A stretch of DNA of 32,510 nucleotides. It comes from Campylobacter sp. (GTDB lineage: Bacteria; Campylobacterota; Campylobacteria; Campylobacterales; Campylobacteraceae). Where the stretch lies: NCBI RefSeq assembly GCF_030528245.1, contig NZ_JAUMZG010000016.1, forward strand, positions 1-32,510, given 5' to 3'. Below the pieces are notes generated by a model that was not told the DNA's origin, ran no database searches, and saw only the letters and a list, made by a program, of their open reading frames with translations. Below are positions 8,791 through 20,116 of this stretch, in pieces. A program made the translations under genes and the position numbers. Numbering within the stretch: the stretch's first letter is position 1; each line of letters starts with the position of its first letter.

Positions 8791-8796
8791 ATTGTA
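8791..8796 (-). promoter_or_regulatory. Likely -10 box for the sulfur operon
   Basis: The minus strand reads TTTTGCTTACAATTTTGGG with TACAAT as the -10 hexamer. Transcription would start about 8785, giving a 5' end some 20 bases ahead of the leader peptide ATG. The site lies in the gap after the thyX stop (8820), so the operon has its own start even if thyX transcripts read through. Confidence 0.5.
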
Positions 8797-8819
8797 AGCA
8801 AAATAAGATTAAATTAGTC

Positions 8820-9434
8820 TTAATTACCCATGCAGTGCTCAAAAATAAAGCGATGCTCCTGTGGCAGCGCCTCAAACATCGCCCCCGCCAAGGCTCTAAT
8901 CTCCCACAAAGCCGCCTTTGAACTGCGCAAAGAGAGGAAATTTTGCAAGCTTCTAGCATTAATGCTAAAGGTAAGCTCGGTTTTATAACTCTCAGGCAAG
9001 CAGTATTTGGCAAGGTCTAGGCTGATGCTCGTTTGCAAAATCGCGCGTAAATTCTCAAGCGCCCTAATGCTAGCATTATCCACCGCCTCATTGCCGCAAA
9101 ATACCAAATAACGCCCAGCGCCCTCAAAGTCCCCCTCTCTAAATTCACCCTCGTTTCTCAGCTCCTTAAGCGTATAACGCGTGCTTTTGACGCTAAAACT
9201 CGCATGCCTATGGCGGGCTAATTCTTGCAAGCAGGCCCTTGAAATTTCTTGGATGTAAAAATTGTAATTCAAATGCTCCAAAGTGGAAGCGTGCTTGAAT
9301 TTATTCCCCACCCTATCGATGAGCTCCTTGTCCTTCTCACCGCCGCAATCGCCCTTTTCAAAGCTCTGCCAACAGGTGCGCATCGCGTGAGAGCAAACAG
9401 AAAGCGGGGTGTGAAAAAGCAGGCTAACTCGCAT
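8820..9434 (-). CDS. thyX: FAD-dependent thymidylate synthase (ThyX)
   Basis: It makes dTMP from dUMP using methylene-tetrahydrofolate, FAD and NAD(P)H, replacing ThyA. The ThyX signature RHRxxSxxxxS is clear as RHRHASFSVKS (74-84), followed by TRY. The 204 residues are a typical length. The later RSSKAALWEIRALA segment carries the conserved Arg region near the C terminus. The ATG follows AAGGAAAACA. It lies 20 bases after the maf stop and has no separate promoter that I can see, so it is probably cotranscribed with maf. Nucleotide genes cluster here (pyrG is divergent beyond maf). Confidence 0.96.
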   Translation of the reverse strand: MRVSLLFHTPLSVCSHAMRTCWQSFEKGDCGGEKDKELIDRVGNKFKHASTLEHLNYNFYIQEISRACLQELARHRHASFSVKSTRYTLKELRNEGEFREGDFEGAGRYLVFCGNEAVDNASIRALENLRAILQTSISLDLAKYCLPESYKTELTFSINARSLQNFLSLRSSKAALWEIRALAGAMFEALPQEHRFIFEHCMGN

Positions 9435-9454
9435 TGTTTTCCTTAAATTTTTTC

Positions 9455-11362
9455 TTAAATTTTAGCCACTTTTTCTTTCCACTTTGTAATTTTGCTAAAA
9501 AAATTCCTCTTCTTCAGCGCCTGTTCTAGGGGCCTGATGTTTTCCAAAAGGGCGAGTTTTTGCCTCTTGATGGAGTTAAGACTCAAATCCAGCCACTGTA
9601 AATAAAGCCTTATCATGGCTAGAATTTTTTCCCGTTTTTCCTCCTCGCTTGAGGGCTTGAAGACAAAAATCCGCATGAACTCCAACTCAAATTCGTGCAA
9701 ACTTGGACGCAAAACCTCCAGCAAGGCCCCGTTTTTGAGGATATTTTCCTTAAGCGCATCCAGCTTACCGCTTAAAATTTTCAAGGCCTCAAATTCTAAA
9801 TTTTCAAGCTCCAAATTCGCAAAAAGCTCCCCAAGTTCGGCCTGCATTGCCTCGCACTTTCTCACCGCTAAATACACCTTAGCATAGGCCTTCAAAAGCC
9901 ATTCGCTTTGCTTTTCATCCTCCGCCACCTCCAAAAACGGCAGGGGTTTTGCAATTTCCCCACCCAAAAGCTCCGCACAGCACTCAGCAAAGGGCTTTTC
10001 AACCGCCCCTTGTATCCTCACACCACCCTCCGTGGCGTTGTAAATTTTTATCCCTTCTTTTTGGGCCCTAGCGATGAAAAGCTCTAAAATTTGCTTAAAA
10101 AGCAGCCAAAGGCCATGCGTTCGCACCCAGCCCTCACCCCCGTAAGCTAGGGTTTTGATAGCCCTTTCCCCACTTTCAAAATCCGCTCTATGAAGATAAT
10201 CCTTAGGATGCGAATTTCCCTCTTCATCAAAGGCCAAATCCTGTCCGATGAAGATGATGTTTTTAAATTCCAGCGCGCAGGCTAGCTCAAAGGCCATATG
10301 CGCCACACTGATGCAGTCTGTCGCGTAGCCAAAATCCTTAAAATCGCAATAATAAGCAAAGTCGTAATTGCGCGGCACGAGCATGTAGGATCGTCCCGTT
10401 TTTTCAAGGTAAGCAAGGGCGTTAGGATGCACCACAGCCGCACAGATGAAAAGCACCCCCGCGTCCATTTCTTTAAAGTCGTTGTTGAAAAATTCTGCCG
10501 TAAAATCCGTCCGCTCCACCATGAAAACAAAATCCGCCCTCACCCCTGCCCTTGCGAGGATGGCATAGGCGCTATCAGCGGAGAAAATGAGCGCCCTCTC
10601 CTGCACCTCCCTCAAAAGCGGAATTTGCTTGGTGAGGCTAGGACCTGTGCTAACGATGATGACCGTTTCATAGCGCTTTTTGTAGGCTTTTGTGAGGCTT
10701 TTGAGGCTAGGGTGGGTGAGCATTTTGGGGAGGTTGTGGGTGAAATTTTCAAGCCCCATCAGGGCATCATCAATGTCGTTTCCAAAGCGCAGGGTGCTTT
10801 TGTAAAACGCCTCAGTAAGAGCCTTATCAAGCCTTGCAAAATCCTCGCTAAATTTTTCATAAAACGCACACGAAAATTCCAAGCGGTAAATTTTAGCGAA
10901 GACATTAAGCCCCTCACAAAGTGCGTCCAAATCATCATTTGAAAGATTTGCCGGGTGAAAACAAAGCCTCTTTTCTCCAAGCTCCTTAGAAAAATCTAAA
11001 AGATGCAAGATGTGCCATAAAATTTCAAGCTCTTTTTCAAAAACGACGATGACTTTGTGGATGGGGTTTTGAAAGAGGATTTTGAGTAAGATCCCATTCC
11101 CCACGCCGTAAAAAAACAGCACGGGGTAAAGGGAGAATTTTTGCTGGTAAAAGCTGGCCTTGCTTTGGATTTCGCGCAAGGGATTTGCGTAGAGTTTACC
11201 CCCCCCCCCCCGCACTTGTAGATTGATATCAAGCGGATCGCTTCCGCAAAGTAATGCGTGATTTAGGCCCTGAATTTGCCCAAGCTCCGCCCTTAAGGCC
11301 TCGTTTTCAATCATCCTTAAATTCGTCTTGAAAATCGCTTTTTGCTGGGGACTGAATGGCAT
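9455..11362 (-). CDS. Motility accessory factor, DUF115 (Maf) family, phase-variable
   Basis: The 635 residues carry a central DUF115/MAF glycosyltransferase-like core at about 235-420: VIIVSTGPSLTKQIPLLRE, ALIFSADSAYAILARAGVRADFVFMVERTD and NIIFIGQDLAFD. Maf proteins of Campylobacter and Helicobacter transfer or supply nonulosonic (pseudaminic or legionaminic) acids on flagellin and so affect motility and antigenicity; the exact substrate here is unknown. Near the 5' end a G13 tract encodes R51-GGGG, as in several C. jejuni maf genes. The frame is intact as sequenced (ON). Its location between thyX and pyrG, away from any flagellin glycosylation locus, is unusual. The start ATG follows AAGGAAATACC. 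The C-terminal third is helical and less recognisable. Confidence 0.88.
   Translation of the reverse strand: MPFSPQQKAIFKTNLRMIENEALRAELGQIQGLNHALLCGSDPLDINLQVRGGGGKLYANPLREIQSKASFYQQKFSLYPVLFFYGVGNGILLKILFQNPIHKVIVVFEKELEILWHILHLLDFSKELGEKRLCFHPANLSNDDLDALCEGLNVFAKIYRLEFSCAFYEKFSEDFARLDKALTEAFYKSTLRFGNDIDDALMGLENFTHNLPKMLTHPSLKSLTKAYKKRYETVIIVSTGPSLTKQIPLLREVQERALIFSADSAYAILARAGVRADFVFMVERTDFTAEFFNNDFKEMDAGVLFICAAVVHPNALAYLEKTGRSYMLVPRNYDFAYYCDFKDFGYATDCISVAHMAFELACALEFKNIIFIGQDLAFDEEGNSHPKDYLHRADFESGERAIKTLAYGGEGWVRTHGLWLLFKQILELFIARAQKEGIKIYNATEGGVRIQGAVEKPFAECCAELLGGEIAKPLPFLEVAEDEKQSEWLLKAYAKVYLAVRKCEAMQAELGELFANLELENLEFEALKILSGKLDALKENILKNGALLEVLRPSLHEFELEFMRIFVFKPSSEEEKREKILAMIRLYLQWLDLSLNSIKRQKLALLENIRPLEQALKKRNFFSKITKWKEKVAKI
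11199..11211 (-). repeat. G13 contingency tract in maf
   Basis: Thirteen consecutive C on the plus strand read as G13 in codons 51-55 of the maf gene. It is the longest homopolymer in the window. Gain or loss of bases would shift frame at about residue 52; in one shifted frame translation would end near 10996, leaving about 120 residues. This fits on/off switching by slipped-strand mispairing. Confidence 0.92.
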
Positions 11363-11426
11363 GGTATTTCCTTAAAAATTGTGCGGCGATTTTACTCAAA
11401 ATAATAAAACGAAAACTTTTTATCGT

Positions 11427-11432
11427 TATAAT
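11427..11432 (+). promoter_or_regulatory. Likely -10 box for pyrG-recJ-ansA
   Basis: TATAAT occurs in TTTTTATCGTTATAATCTC, about 28 bases ahead of the pyrG ATG, inside the 97-base divergent gap between maf and pyrG. Transcription would start near 11439. A T-rich run lies upstream and no clear -35 is seen, as usual for Campylobacter. Confidence 0.6.
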
Positions 11433-11447
11433 CTCAAAAAAATTTAA

Positions 11448-14642
<3,195 letters not shown>

Positions 14643-14643
<1 letters not shown>

Positions 14644-15611
14644 TGCAGACCCGTGCGAAAATCGCGATCCTAGCCACAGGCGGGACCATCGCAGGCCTTG
14701 CGCCCAGTGCGGTGGCCACGACGGGCTATGAGGCGGGGAGGCTTGGTGTGGAGGCCTTGATGGAGGCTGCGGTGGGGATCGAGCGCCTGGCGGACATCCA
14801 GGGGCGACAGATCGCTAATATCGACAGCGCCAATATGCGCGATGCGATTTGGCTAAGGCTTGCTGCAGAAATTCCAAAGCTCTTCGCAGAGGGTGTTGAT
14901 GGCATCGTCATCACTCATGGCACGGATACGATGGAAGAAACGGCTTATTTTCTGCATTTAACCCTCAAAAGCGACAAGCCTGTGGTTTTGACCGGGGCCA
15001 TGCGTCCAAGCACGGCGATGGGTGCTGATGGTCCCAAAAATCTCTACAACGCCGTAGCCCTCGCAGCGCACAAGGATGCCAGGGGCGTGATGATAGCGAT
15101 GAATGATAGAATTTTAAGCGCCAGGGGGGCGACCAAGGTGCATTCTTTGAATGTCGATGCCTTCAGCTCATGCGAGAATTTGGGCTACATCGTGGACGGG
15201 AGGGTGCATTTTGGCGAAAAATGCGCCAAAATCCCCCCCTTTGATGTGAGCGCGCTCAGGACCCTGCCGCAGGTTGACATCATTTACACCTACTCAAACG
15301 ATGGCAGCGGGGTGGCGGCACGGGCCTTTTTTGAAAACGGCACGAGGGGCATTGTCGTGGCAGGAAGCGGTGCGGGTAGCATCCACGAGGACTCAAAAAG
15401 CGTCTTAAAAACCCTGATGCGAGAGGGCTTGAGGGTGGTGGTAAGCTCCCGAGTGGCGGATGCTCGCGTGGTTTTGAGCGAGGAGGATGTGAGGCTGGGC
15501 TTTGTGGGTGCTGGGGATTTGAACCCGCAAAAGGCGAGAATTTTACTCATGCTAGCCCTCACAAAAACGAAGGATGTGGAAAAAATTAGGGAGTATTTTT
15601 TAAAATGCTAA
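14643..15611 (+). CDS. ansA: L-asparaginase, no signal peptide
   Basis: It hydrolyses asparagine to aspartate and ammonia. The two catalytic threonine motifs are present: ATGGTIAG (T12/T15 region) and ITHGTDTMEETAYFL, followed by LTGAMRPSTAMGADGPKNLYNAV and a C-terminal asparaginase domain (GIVVAGSGAGS). It is 322 residues. The protein begins MQTRAKIAILATGG, directly on the first strand, with no signal peptide, and the start overlaps recJ, so there is no room for a secreted form. It should be cytosolic. Some C. jejuni strains carry a secreted version with an added signal sequence, which lets them use external asparagine. It is the last gene of the pyrG unit and converges on fliI after 33 bases. 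Confidence 0.93.
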
Positions 15612-15644
15612 AACGAGGCCTTTGGATCCTACCCCTTCATAAAT

Positions 15645-17000
15645 TCATTGCAGATTGGGATTAGGTAGGGTTATTGAGGAGGGCTGTGGGTTTGGGGTGT
15701 TGATTTCATTAAGAAATTCCAAGGTCTGGGCTAGCTCAAAGCTTTCTTCAGGACTTTGCGTGAGGAATTTTTGCATAAAATCTTTCTTCGTAACCGCCTC
15801 ATCGAGCTCTTTATCGCTGCCCCTTTGATAGGCCCCGATGCGAAGCAGGACCTCATTTTCTTTCAAAAGGGCATTCAGGCGCTTGAATTTCATAGCGCTC
15901 ATCTTGTGCGCGGGGTCTATGATGTCGTTCATTACCCTCGAGGCGGAGTTTTGGATATTGATGGGTGGGTAAATTCCAAAGTCGGTCAGCTCCCTGCTTA
16001 GCACGATGTGCCCATCCAGTATCGAGCGGCTCTGATCGGCGATGGGATCGCTCATATCATCCCCATCGACTAGCACTGTAAAAAAGGCCGTGATCGTCCC
16101 CTTGCCCTCCTCTTTGCCCGCGCGCTCCATGAGCTGGGGCAGTAGGCTTAGCACACTTGGCGGATAGCCCTTAGTCGTGGGCGGCTCACCGAGGGCTAGG
16201 CCGATCTCCCTCTGTGCCATCGCAAAACGCGTAACGCTATCCATGATGAAAAGCACATCTCGCCCCTGCTCCTTAAAATACTCCGCCACGCTCATCGCGC
16301 AAAAAGCGCCATATTTGCGCATGAGGGCACTGTCATCGCTTGTGGCTACGATGATGACGGTGTTTTCTAGTTTGCCGCCGAGATTTTTTTGGATGAATTC
16401 AGGGATTTCACGCCCCCGCTCGCCGATGAGGGCTACGACCTTGACGGGGGCCTTGGAATTTTTTACGATCATCCCCATCAGTGTGGATTTCCCCACGCCA
16501 CTACCCGCAAAAATTCCTAGTTTCTGCCCCACGCCGCAGGTTAGCAGGGCGTCGATGCTCTTGACCCCCACGGGGAAAATTTCCTCGATCAAACCCCGCT
16601 TCATCGCATCGATGGGGGGGCGCATTATGGGCATGAATTTGACGGGCTCGATGCCGCCCTTGCCGTCCTTTGGGTTCATGAAGGGATCCACCACGCGCCC
16701 CAAAAGCGCATCGCTGACGCCGATTTGCATCCCCGCATCGCTGATGAAGGCTCTATCATTTACCTTAAAGCCCTCGATGAAGGAAAAGGGGCTGAGGTAG
16801 CTGAATTTTTCCTTAATCGAAACGACCATGGCGAGGGTTTGTAAATTTTCATTGTCGTTAGAGACCAAGCGCACGATGTCGCCGATGCTGGTTTTAAGCC
16901 CTGAAATTTCTATGCTCGTGGCGGAAATTTTTGTGATTTCTCCAAAGGTGGCGCTTAAATTTTCCTTGCCGAGCTTTGAGCGAAGTTTTTCAAGACTCAT
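15645..17000 (-). CDS. fliI: Flagellar type III export ATPase FliI
   Basis: This cytoplasmic hexameric ATPase feeds substrates to the flagellar export gate. It is 451 residues from the chosen ATG. Walker A is GIFAGSGVGKSTLMGMI; Walker B is VLFIMDSVTRFAMAQREIGLALGEPPTTKGYPPSV, the FliI/YscN signature. The frame is open for 46 more codons upstream, but that part lies in folE; MSLEKL overlaps the folE stop by one base (TGATG), so the two are coupled. The final 15-20 residues (PQPSSITLPNPNLQ) form a low-complexity tail. A G7 run (16614-16620) lies in the coding region. Pairing of fliI with folE fits Campylobacter order. Confidence 0.96.
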   Translation of the reverse strand: MSLEKLRSKLGKENLSATFGEITKISATSIEISGLKTSIGDIVRLVSNDNENLQTLAMVVSIKEKFSYLSPFSFIEGFKVNDRAFISDAGMQIGVSDALLGRVVDPFMNPKDGKGGIEPVKFMPIMRPPIDAMKRGLIEEIFPVGVKSIDALLTCGVGQKLGIFAGSGVGKSTLMGMIVKNSKAPVKVVALIGERGREIPEFIQKNLGGKLENTVIIVATSDDSALMRKYGAFCAMSVAEYFKEQGRDVLFIMDSVTRFAMAQREIGLALGEPPTTKGYPPSVLSLLPQLMERAGKEEGKGTITAFFTVLVDGDDMSDPIADQSRSILDGHIVLSRELTDFGIYPPINIQNSASRVMNDIIDPAHKMSAMKFKRLNALLKENEVLLRIGAYQRGSDKELDEAVTKKDFMQKFLTQSPEESFELAQTLEFLNEINTPNPQPSSITLPNPNLQ

Positions 17001-17572
17001 CAAAAACGCGCCCCCTTGGGGGAGTTGATGAGGGAGAAAAATTCCCTGCGCGTTTTTTCGTTTTTGAGGAAGAGTCCCCGCAGGGCTGAGGTGGAGGTGG
17101 TGGAGTTGACCTTTTGCACCCCGCGCATTTCCACGCACAAGTGCCGCGCTTGGATGACCACGCCCACGCCTTTTGCGCCGACATTGTCCATGAGGGCCTG
17201 GGCGATTTGCTCGGTGAGCTGCTCTTGGATTTGTAATCTTCTTGAAAAAATTTCCACAAGGCGGGGGATTTTAGAAAGCCCCACGACTTTTTTGTCAGGG
17301 ATGTAGGCACAATGCACCCGTCCAAAAAAGGGTAAAAGATGATGCTCGCAAAGGCTGTAAAATTCTATATCGCGCACTAAAATCATTTCGTTGTTTGAGC
17401 TTTCAAAGAGGGCGCCGTTGAGGATTTGGCCAGCGTCTTGGCCGTAGCCGCTGGTTAAAAATTCATAGGCCCTAAAAACGCGGGCGGGAGTTTTGGCAAG
17501 ACCCTCGCGGGCGGGATTTTCGCCGATGATTTTAAGCATCGTTTTGACGCAAGTTTCGAATCGATTTTGCAC
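17000..17572 (-). CDS. folE: GTP cyclohydrolase I (FolE)
   Basis: It opens GTP to 7,8-dihydroneopterin triphosphate, the first step of folate synthesis. It is about 190 residues. Zinc ligands are Cys and His in [10 protein letters not shown] and Cys in [34 protein letters not shown] and [10 protein letters not shown] are family signatures. Two in-frame GTG starts exist, at 17578 and 17572. The second is favoured: GGAG lies five bases before it, and the protein then begins [13 protein letters not shown], as I recall for C. jejuni FolE. It leads a folE-fliI unit and may draw folate control toward thyX chemistry only by metabolism, not by linkage. Confidence 0.96.
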   Translation of the reverse strand: MQNRFETCVKTMLKIIGENPAREGLAKTPARVFRAYEFLTSGYGQDAGQILNGALFESSNNEMILVRDIEFYSLCEHHLLPFFGRVHCAYIPDKKVVGLSKIPRLVEIFSRRLQIQEQLTEQIAQALMDNVGAKGVGVVIQARHLCVEMRGVQKVNSTTSTSALRGLFLKNEKTRREFFSLINSPKGARF

Positions 17573-17599
17573 GCGCACTCCGAAAGTTGATTTTTGGGC

Positions 17600-17605
17600 A
17601 TTTTA
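17600..17605 (-). promoter_or_regulatory. Likely extended -10 for folE-fliI
   Basis: The minus strand reads TTTATGATAAAATGCCC: TGA then TAAAAT, the same extended -10 as before uvrA. Transcription would start near 17593, about 20 bases ahead of the folE GTG. It lies in the 117-base divergent gap between folE and tig. Confidence 0.6.
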
Positions 17606-17651
17606 TCATAAATGAATTTAATGTTTGTGCAAGTGATTAAGGAAAAATTGC

Positions 17652-17657
17652 TACAAT
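17652..17657 (+). promoter_or_regulatory. Likely extended -10 for tig-clpP-def
   Basis: TGCTACAAT gives TGn plus TACAAT, a strong extended -10, at the right distance (about 30 bases) before the tig start. A T-rich stretch lies upstream. It would drive the long plus-strand run of overlapping genes from tig through at least purN. Confidence 0.6.
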
Positions 17658-17689
17658 CCTTACTTAAAATTTTTAGCTAAGGAACGATG

Positions 17690-19006
17690 ATGGAAGTGAA
17701 AACAGAGCTGCTCGATCTCATCAATGCGAGCGCTAGCGTTAAAATTTCTCCACAAGCGATAAAAAATGAAATGGAAAAGCTCGCAAAAAAGGCCTCCAAA
17801 ACCATGAGGATGGACGGCTTTCGTCCGGGCAAGGTGCCCGTGAGTGCGGTGCTTAAGCGCTATGAGAAGGAGCTGGGTAATGATGCGGAGCAAAATCTCC
17901 TCAAAAGCGCGGTGGATAGTGCTTTGAAGGCTTTGAAAAGGGAGGCGAGAGAGCTTGTGGGTGAGCCGTATTTTGAGAGCTTTGAGAGAAAGGATGGGGA
18001 GATTGCGGCTGTGTTTGTGCTTTCGTTCAAGCCTGAATTCAATCTTGACGGCTATGAAAAATGCATCCCAGAATACAGCATTCCAGAAGCGGATGAGGGG
18101 GAGATTGATGCCAAAAAACAGGAGCTTTTGAGGCGATTTGCAAGCACGGAGCCCATTGGGTCAAAAAGGGCTCTGAAGGAGGGGGATTTTGCTAAATTTG
18201 ACTTTGAGGGCTTTGTCGATGGTAAGGCTTTTGATGGAGGCAGGGCTGAAAATTATGTCCTAGAAATAGGCTCAAAGCAGTTCATACCGGGCTTTGAGGA
18301 GGGTATGGTGGGGCTTGTGCCCGGAGAGGAAAGGGAGATCAATGTAAGCTTTCCTAAGGACTACGCAGCGGCGCATTTGGCGGGGAAGGATGCGGTTTTT
18401 AGGGTGAAACTGCACGAAATTGAGACGCTTAAAATCCCCGAGCTTGACGAGACCCTGCTCAAAAAAATCCTGCCCAAAGAAGAAAAGCCCAGCCTTGAGC
18501 TTTTGGAGGGGAATTTAAGGGAGCAAATCAAAAACGAAAAGCTTTTCAAGCTTGTCAATGAGGAGCTTAAGGCTAAATTCGCCGATGCGCTTTTGGAGAA
18601 TTTTGATTTTGATCTGCCAAGGGGTATTGTGGAGCAGGAGACGGACATGCAGTTTGGGCAAGCTTTCAGCACCCTTAGCGAGGATGAAAAAAAGGAGCTT
18701 GGCGGCGATGAGGAAAAATACAAGGCCAAAAGAGAAAGCTTCAAGGATGAGGCGATAAAGAGCGTGAAGCTCACCTTCATCATCGATGCCTTGGCTAAGA
18801 TGCGCGCGCTGGATGTGAGCGATCAGGAGCTCGTTCAGGCGGTGTATTTTGAGGCTTATCGTTACGGTTTTAATCCCAAGGAGCATTTGGAAAACTATAA
18901 AAAGCGCGGCACCTTACCGGCGGTGAAAATGGCCCTGCTTGAGGAAAAGCTCTTCAAGGATATTTTCATGCCAAGGCCCGAAAAAGAAGCCAAAAAGGAG
19001 GCCTAA
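17690..19006 (+). CDS. tig: Trigger factor chaperone
   Basis: It is a ribosome-bound peptidyl-prolyl isomerase and chaperone that holds nascent chains. The ribosome-docking motif is GFRPGKVP (E. coli GFRKGKVP). The FKBP-type domain spans about 145-230 ([20 protein letters not shown]...[18 protein letters not shown]), followed by a long helical C-terminal domain. It is 438-439 residues, near the usual 430. There are two adjacent ATG codons at 17687 and 17690; the second has better spacing from AAGGA, so MEVKTE is preferred. The stop overlaps the clpP start (TAATG). The end is Lys/Glu rich. Confidence 0.96.
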   Translation: MEVKTELLDLINASASVKISPQAIKNEMEKLAKKASKTMRMDGFRPGKVPVSAVLKRYEKELGNDAEQNLLKSAVDSALKALKREARELVGEPYFESFERKDGEIAAVFVLSFKPEFNLDGYEKCIPEYSIPEADEGEIDAKKQELLRRFASTEPIGSKRALKEGDFAKFDFEGFVDGKAFDGGRAENYVLEIGSKQFIPGFEEGMVGLVPGEEREINVSFPKDYAAAHLAGKDAVFRVKLHEIETLKIPELDETLLKKILPKEEKPSLELLEGNLREQIKNEKLFKLVNEELKAKFADALLENFDFDLPRGIVEQETDMQFGQAFSTLSEDEKKELGGDEEKYKAKRESFKDEAIKSVKLTFIIDALAKMRALDVSDQELVQAVYFEAYRYGFNPKEHLENYKKRGTLPAVKMALLEEKLFKDIFMPRPEKEAKKEA

Positions 19007-19590
19007 TGTATATCCCCTATGTCATCGAAAAAACCAGTCGCGGAGAGCGCAGCTATGATATTTACTCAAGGCTTTTGAAGGATCGCATCATCATGCTAAG
19101 CGGCGAGATCAATGACGAGGTCGCCGCATCCATCGTGGCGCAGCTTTTGTTTTTGGAGGCAGAAGATCCGCAAAAGGACATTTATCTTTACATCAACTCG
19201 CCCGGCGGGGTCATCACCAGCGGCTTTAGCATCTATGATACGATGAATTATATCAAGCCCGATGTTTGCACCATCTGCATAGGGCAGGCCGCTTCGATGG
19301 GGGCCTTTTTGCTCAGTTGCGGCGCGACGGATAAGCGCTTCGCCCTGCCCAATTCTCGCATTATGATCCACCAGCCTCTAGGAGGAGCGAGGGGGCAGGC
19401 TAGTGATATTGAAATCCAAGCTAAGGAAATTTTAAGACTAAAGGGCATACTCAACGAAATTTTAGCCAAAAACACAGGGCAAAAAATCGCCAAAATCGCC
19501 AAGGACACCGAGAGGGATTTTTTCATGAGTGCGCTTGAGGCTAAAGAATACGGGCTTATCGATAAGGTCCTGGGAAAGAGCTTCAAATAG
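19006..19590 (+). CDS. clpP: ATP-dependent Clp protease proteolytic subunit
   Basis: It forms the 14-mer serine protease chamber that works with ClpX/ClpA. The catalytic triad is S97 (GQAASMGA), H122 (MIHQPLGG) and D171 ([11 protein letters not shown]), in the family's standard positions. The 194 residues are typical; INSPGG and GFSIYDTM are the expected structural motifs. Translation is coupled to tig by a one-base overlap, so synthesis of the chaperone and the protease is linked. Confidence 0.98.
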   Translation: MYIPYVIEKTSRGERSYDIYSRLLKDRIIMLSGEINDEVAASIVAQLLFLEAEDPQKDIYLYINSPGGVITSGFSIYDTMNYIKPDVCTICIGQAASMGAFLLSCGATDKRFALPNSRIMIHQPLGGARGQASDIEIQAKEILRLKGILNEILAKNTGQKIAKIAKDTERDFFMSALEAKEYGLIDKVLGKSFK

Positions 19591-19600
19591 GGGGTTTATC

Positions 19601-20116
19601 TTGCTAAGAAAAATCATCACCTATCCCAACAAAAGGCTTTTTCTCAAATCCCAAGCCGTTGAGCGCTTCGACTCGGCGCTTCACACCTTGCTTGATGATA
19701 TGTATGAGACGATGAGGGCAAGCAGCGGTGTGGGACTGGCGGCCATTCAGGTCGATGTGCCCTTGCGGGTTTTTATCGTCAATATTTTAAACGAGGACAA
19801 GGAGCAGAAAAAAGAGGACTTGATCGAGGTCATCAACCCCCACATCACCCCGCTTTCTGAGGAGCTCATCCTTGGCACGGAGGGCTGCTTGAGTGTGCCT
19901 GATTTCTTTGAGGAGGTGGAGCGGCATGCCCGCATCTTGCTGCGTTATCAGGATCGTTTTGGGGCGGAGAAAGAGCTTCAGGCGGAGGGTTTTTTAGCTG
20001 TAGCCCTCCAGCACGAAAACGACCATCTAAACGGCCATCTTTTCATAGAAAAAATTCCCTTCCTCAAGCGACAAAGATTTGATAAAGAATTCAAAAAAGC
20101 AAAAAAAGCACGATGA
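19601..20116 (+). CDS. def: Peptide deformylase
   Basis: It removes the formyl group from new protein N termini, and uses a metal (Fe/Zn). All three family motifs are present: GVGLAAIQ, EGCLSVP and QHENDHLNG (HExDH). It is 171 residues from a TTG start at 19601, ten bases after the clpP stop and seven bases after AGGGGG. The frame stays open 24 codons further into clpP, but that extension is unlike any deformylase. The end overlaps comM by four bases (ATGA). The C-terminal tail is very Lys rich (KEFKKAKKAR). Confidence 0.95.
   Translation: MLRKIITYPNKRLFLKSQAVERFDSALHTLLDDMYETMRASSGVGLAAIQVDVPLRVFIVNILNEDKEQKKEDLIEVINPHITPLSEELILGTEGCLSVPDFFEEVERHARILLRYQDRFGAEKELQAEGFLAVALQHENDHLNGHLFIEKIPFLKRQRFDKEFKKAKKAR

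Noticed and set aside
8595..8801. A 68-codon minus-strand frame overlapping the leader peptide
   Set aside because: It starts with TTG without a ribosome site and its sequence resembles no family. The ATG at 8763 in another frame has AAGGAG at five bases, so the shorter frame is preferred.
8581..8819. SAM riboswitch or T-box ahead of metY
   Set aside because: No recognisable conserved core or stem layout, and the space is filled by a translated-looking frame.
15612..15644. Terminator between ansA and fliI
   Set aside because: The 33-base gap has no stem with a T run on either strand.
17001..17138. N-terminal extension of fliI
   Set aside because: It lies inside folE, has no ribosome site and no match to FliI; the TGATG overlap gives the usual start.
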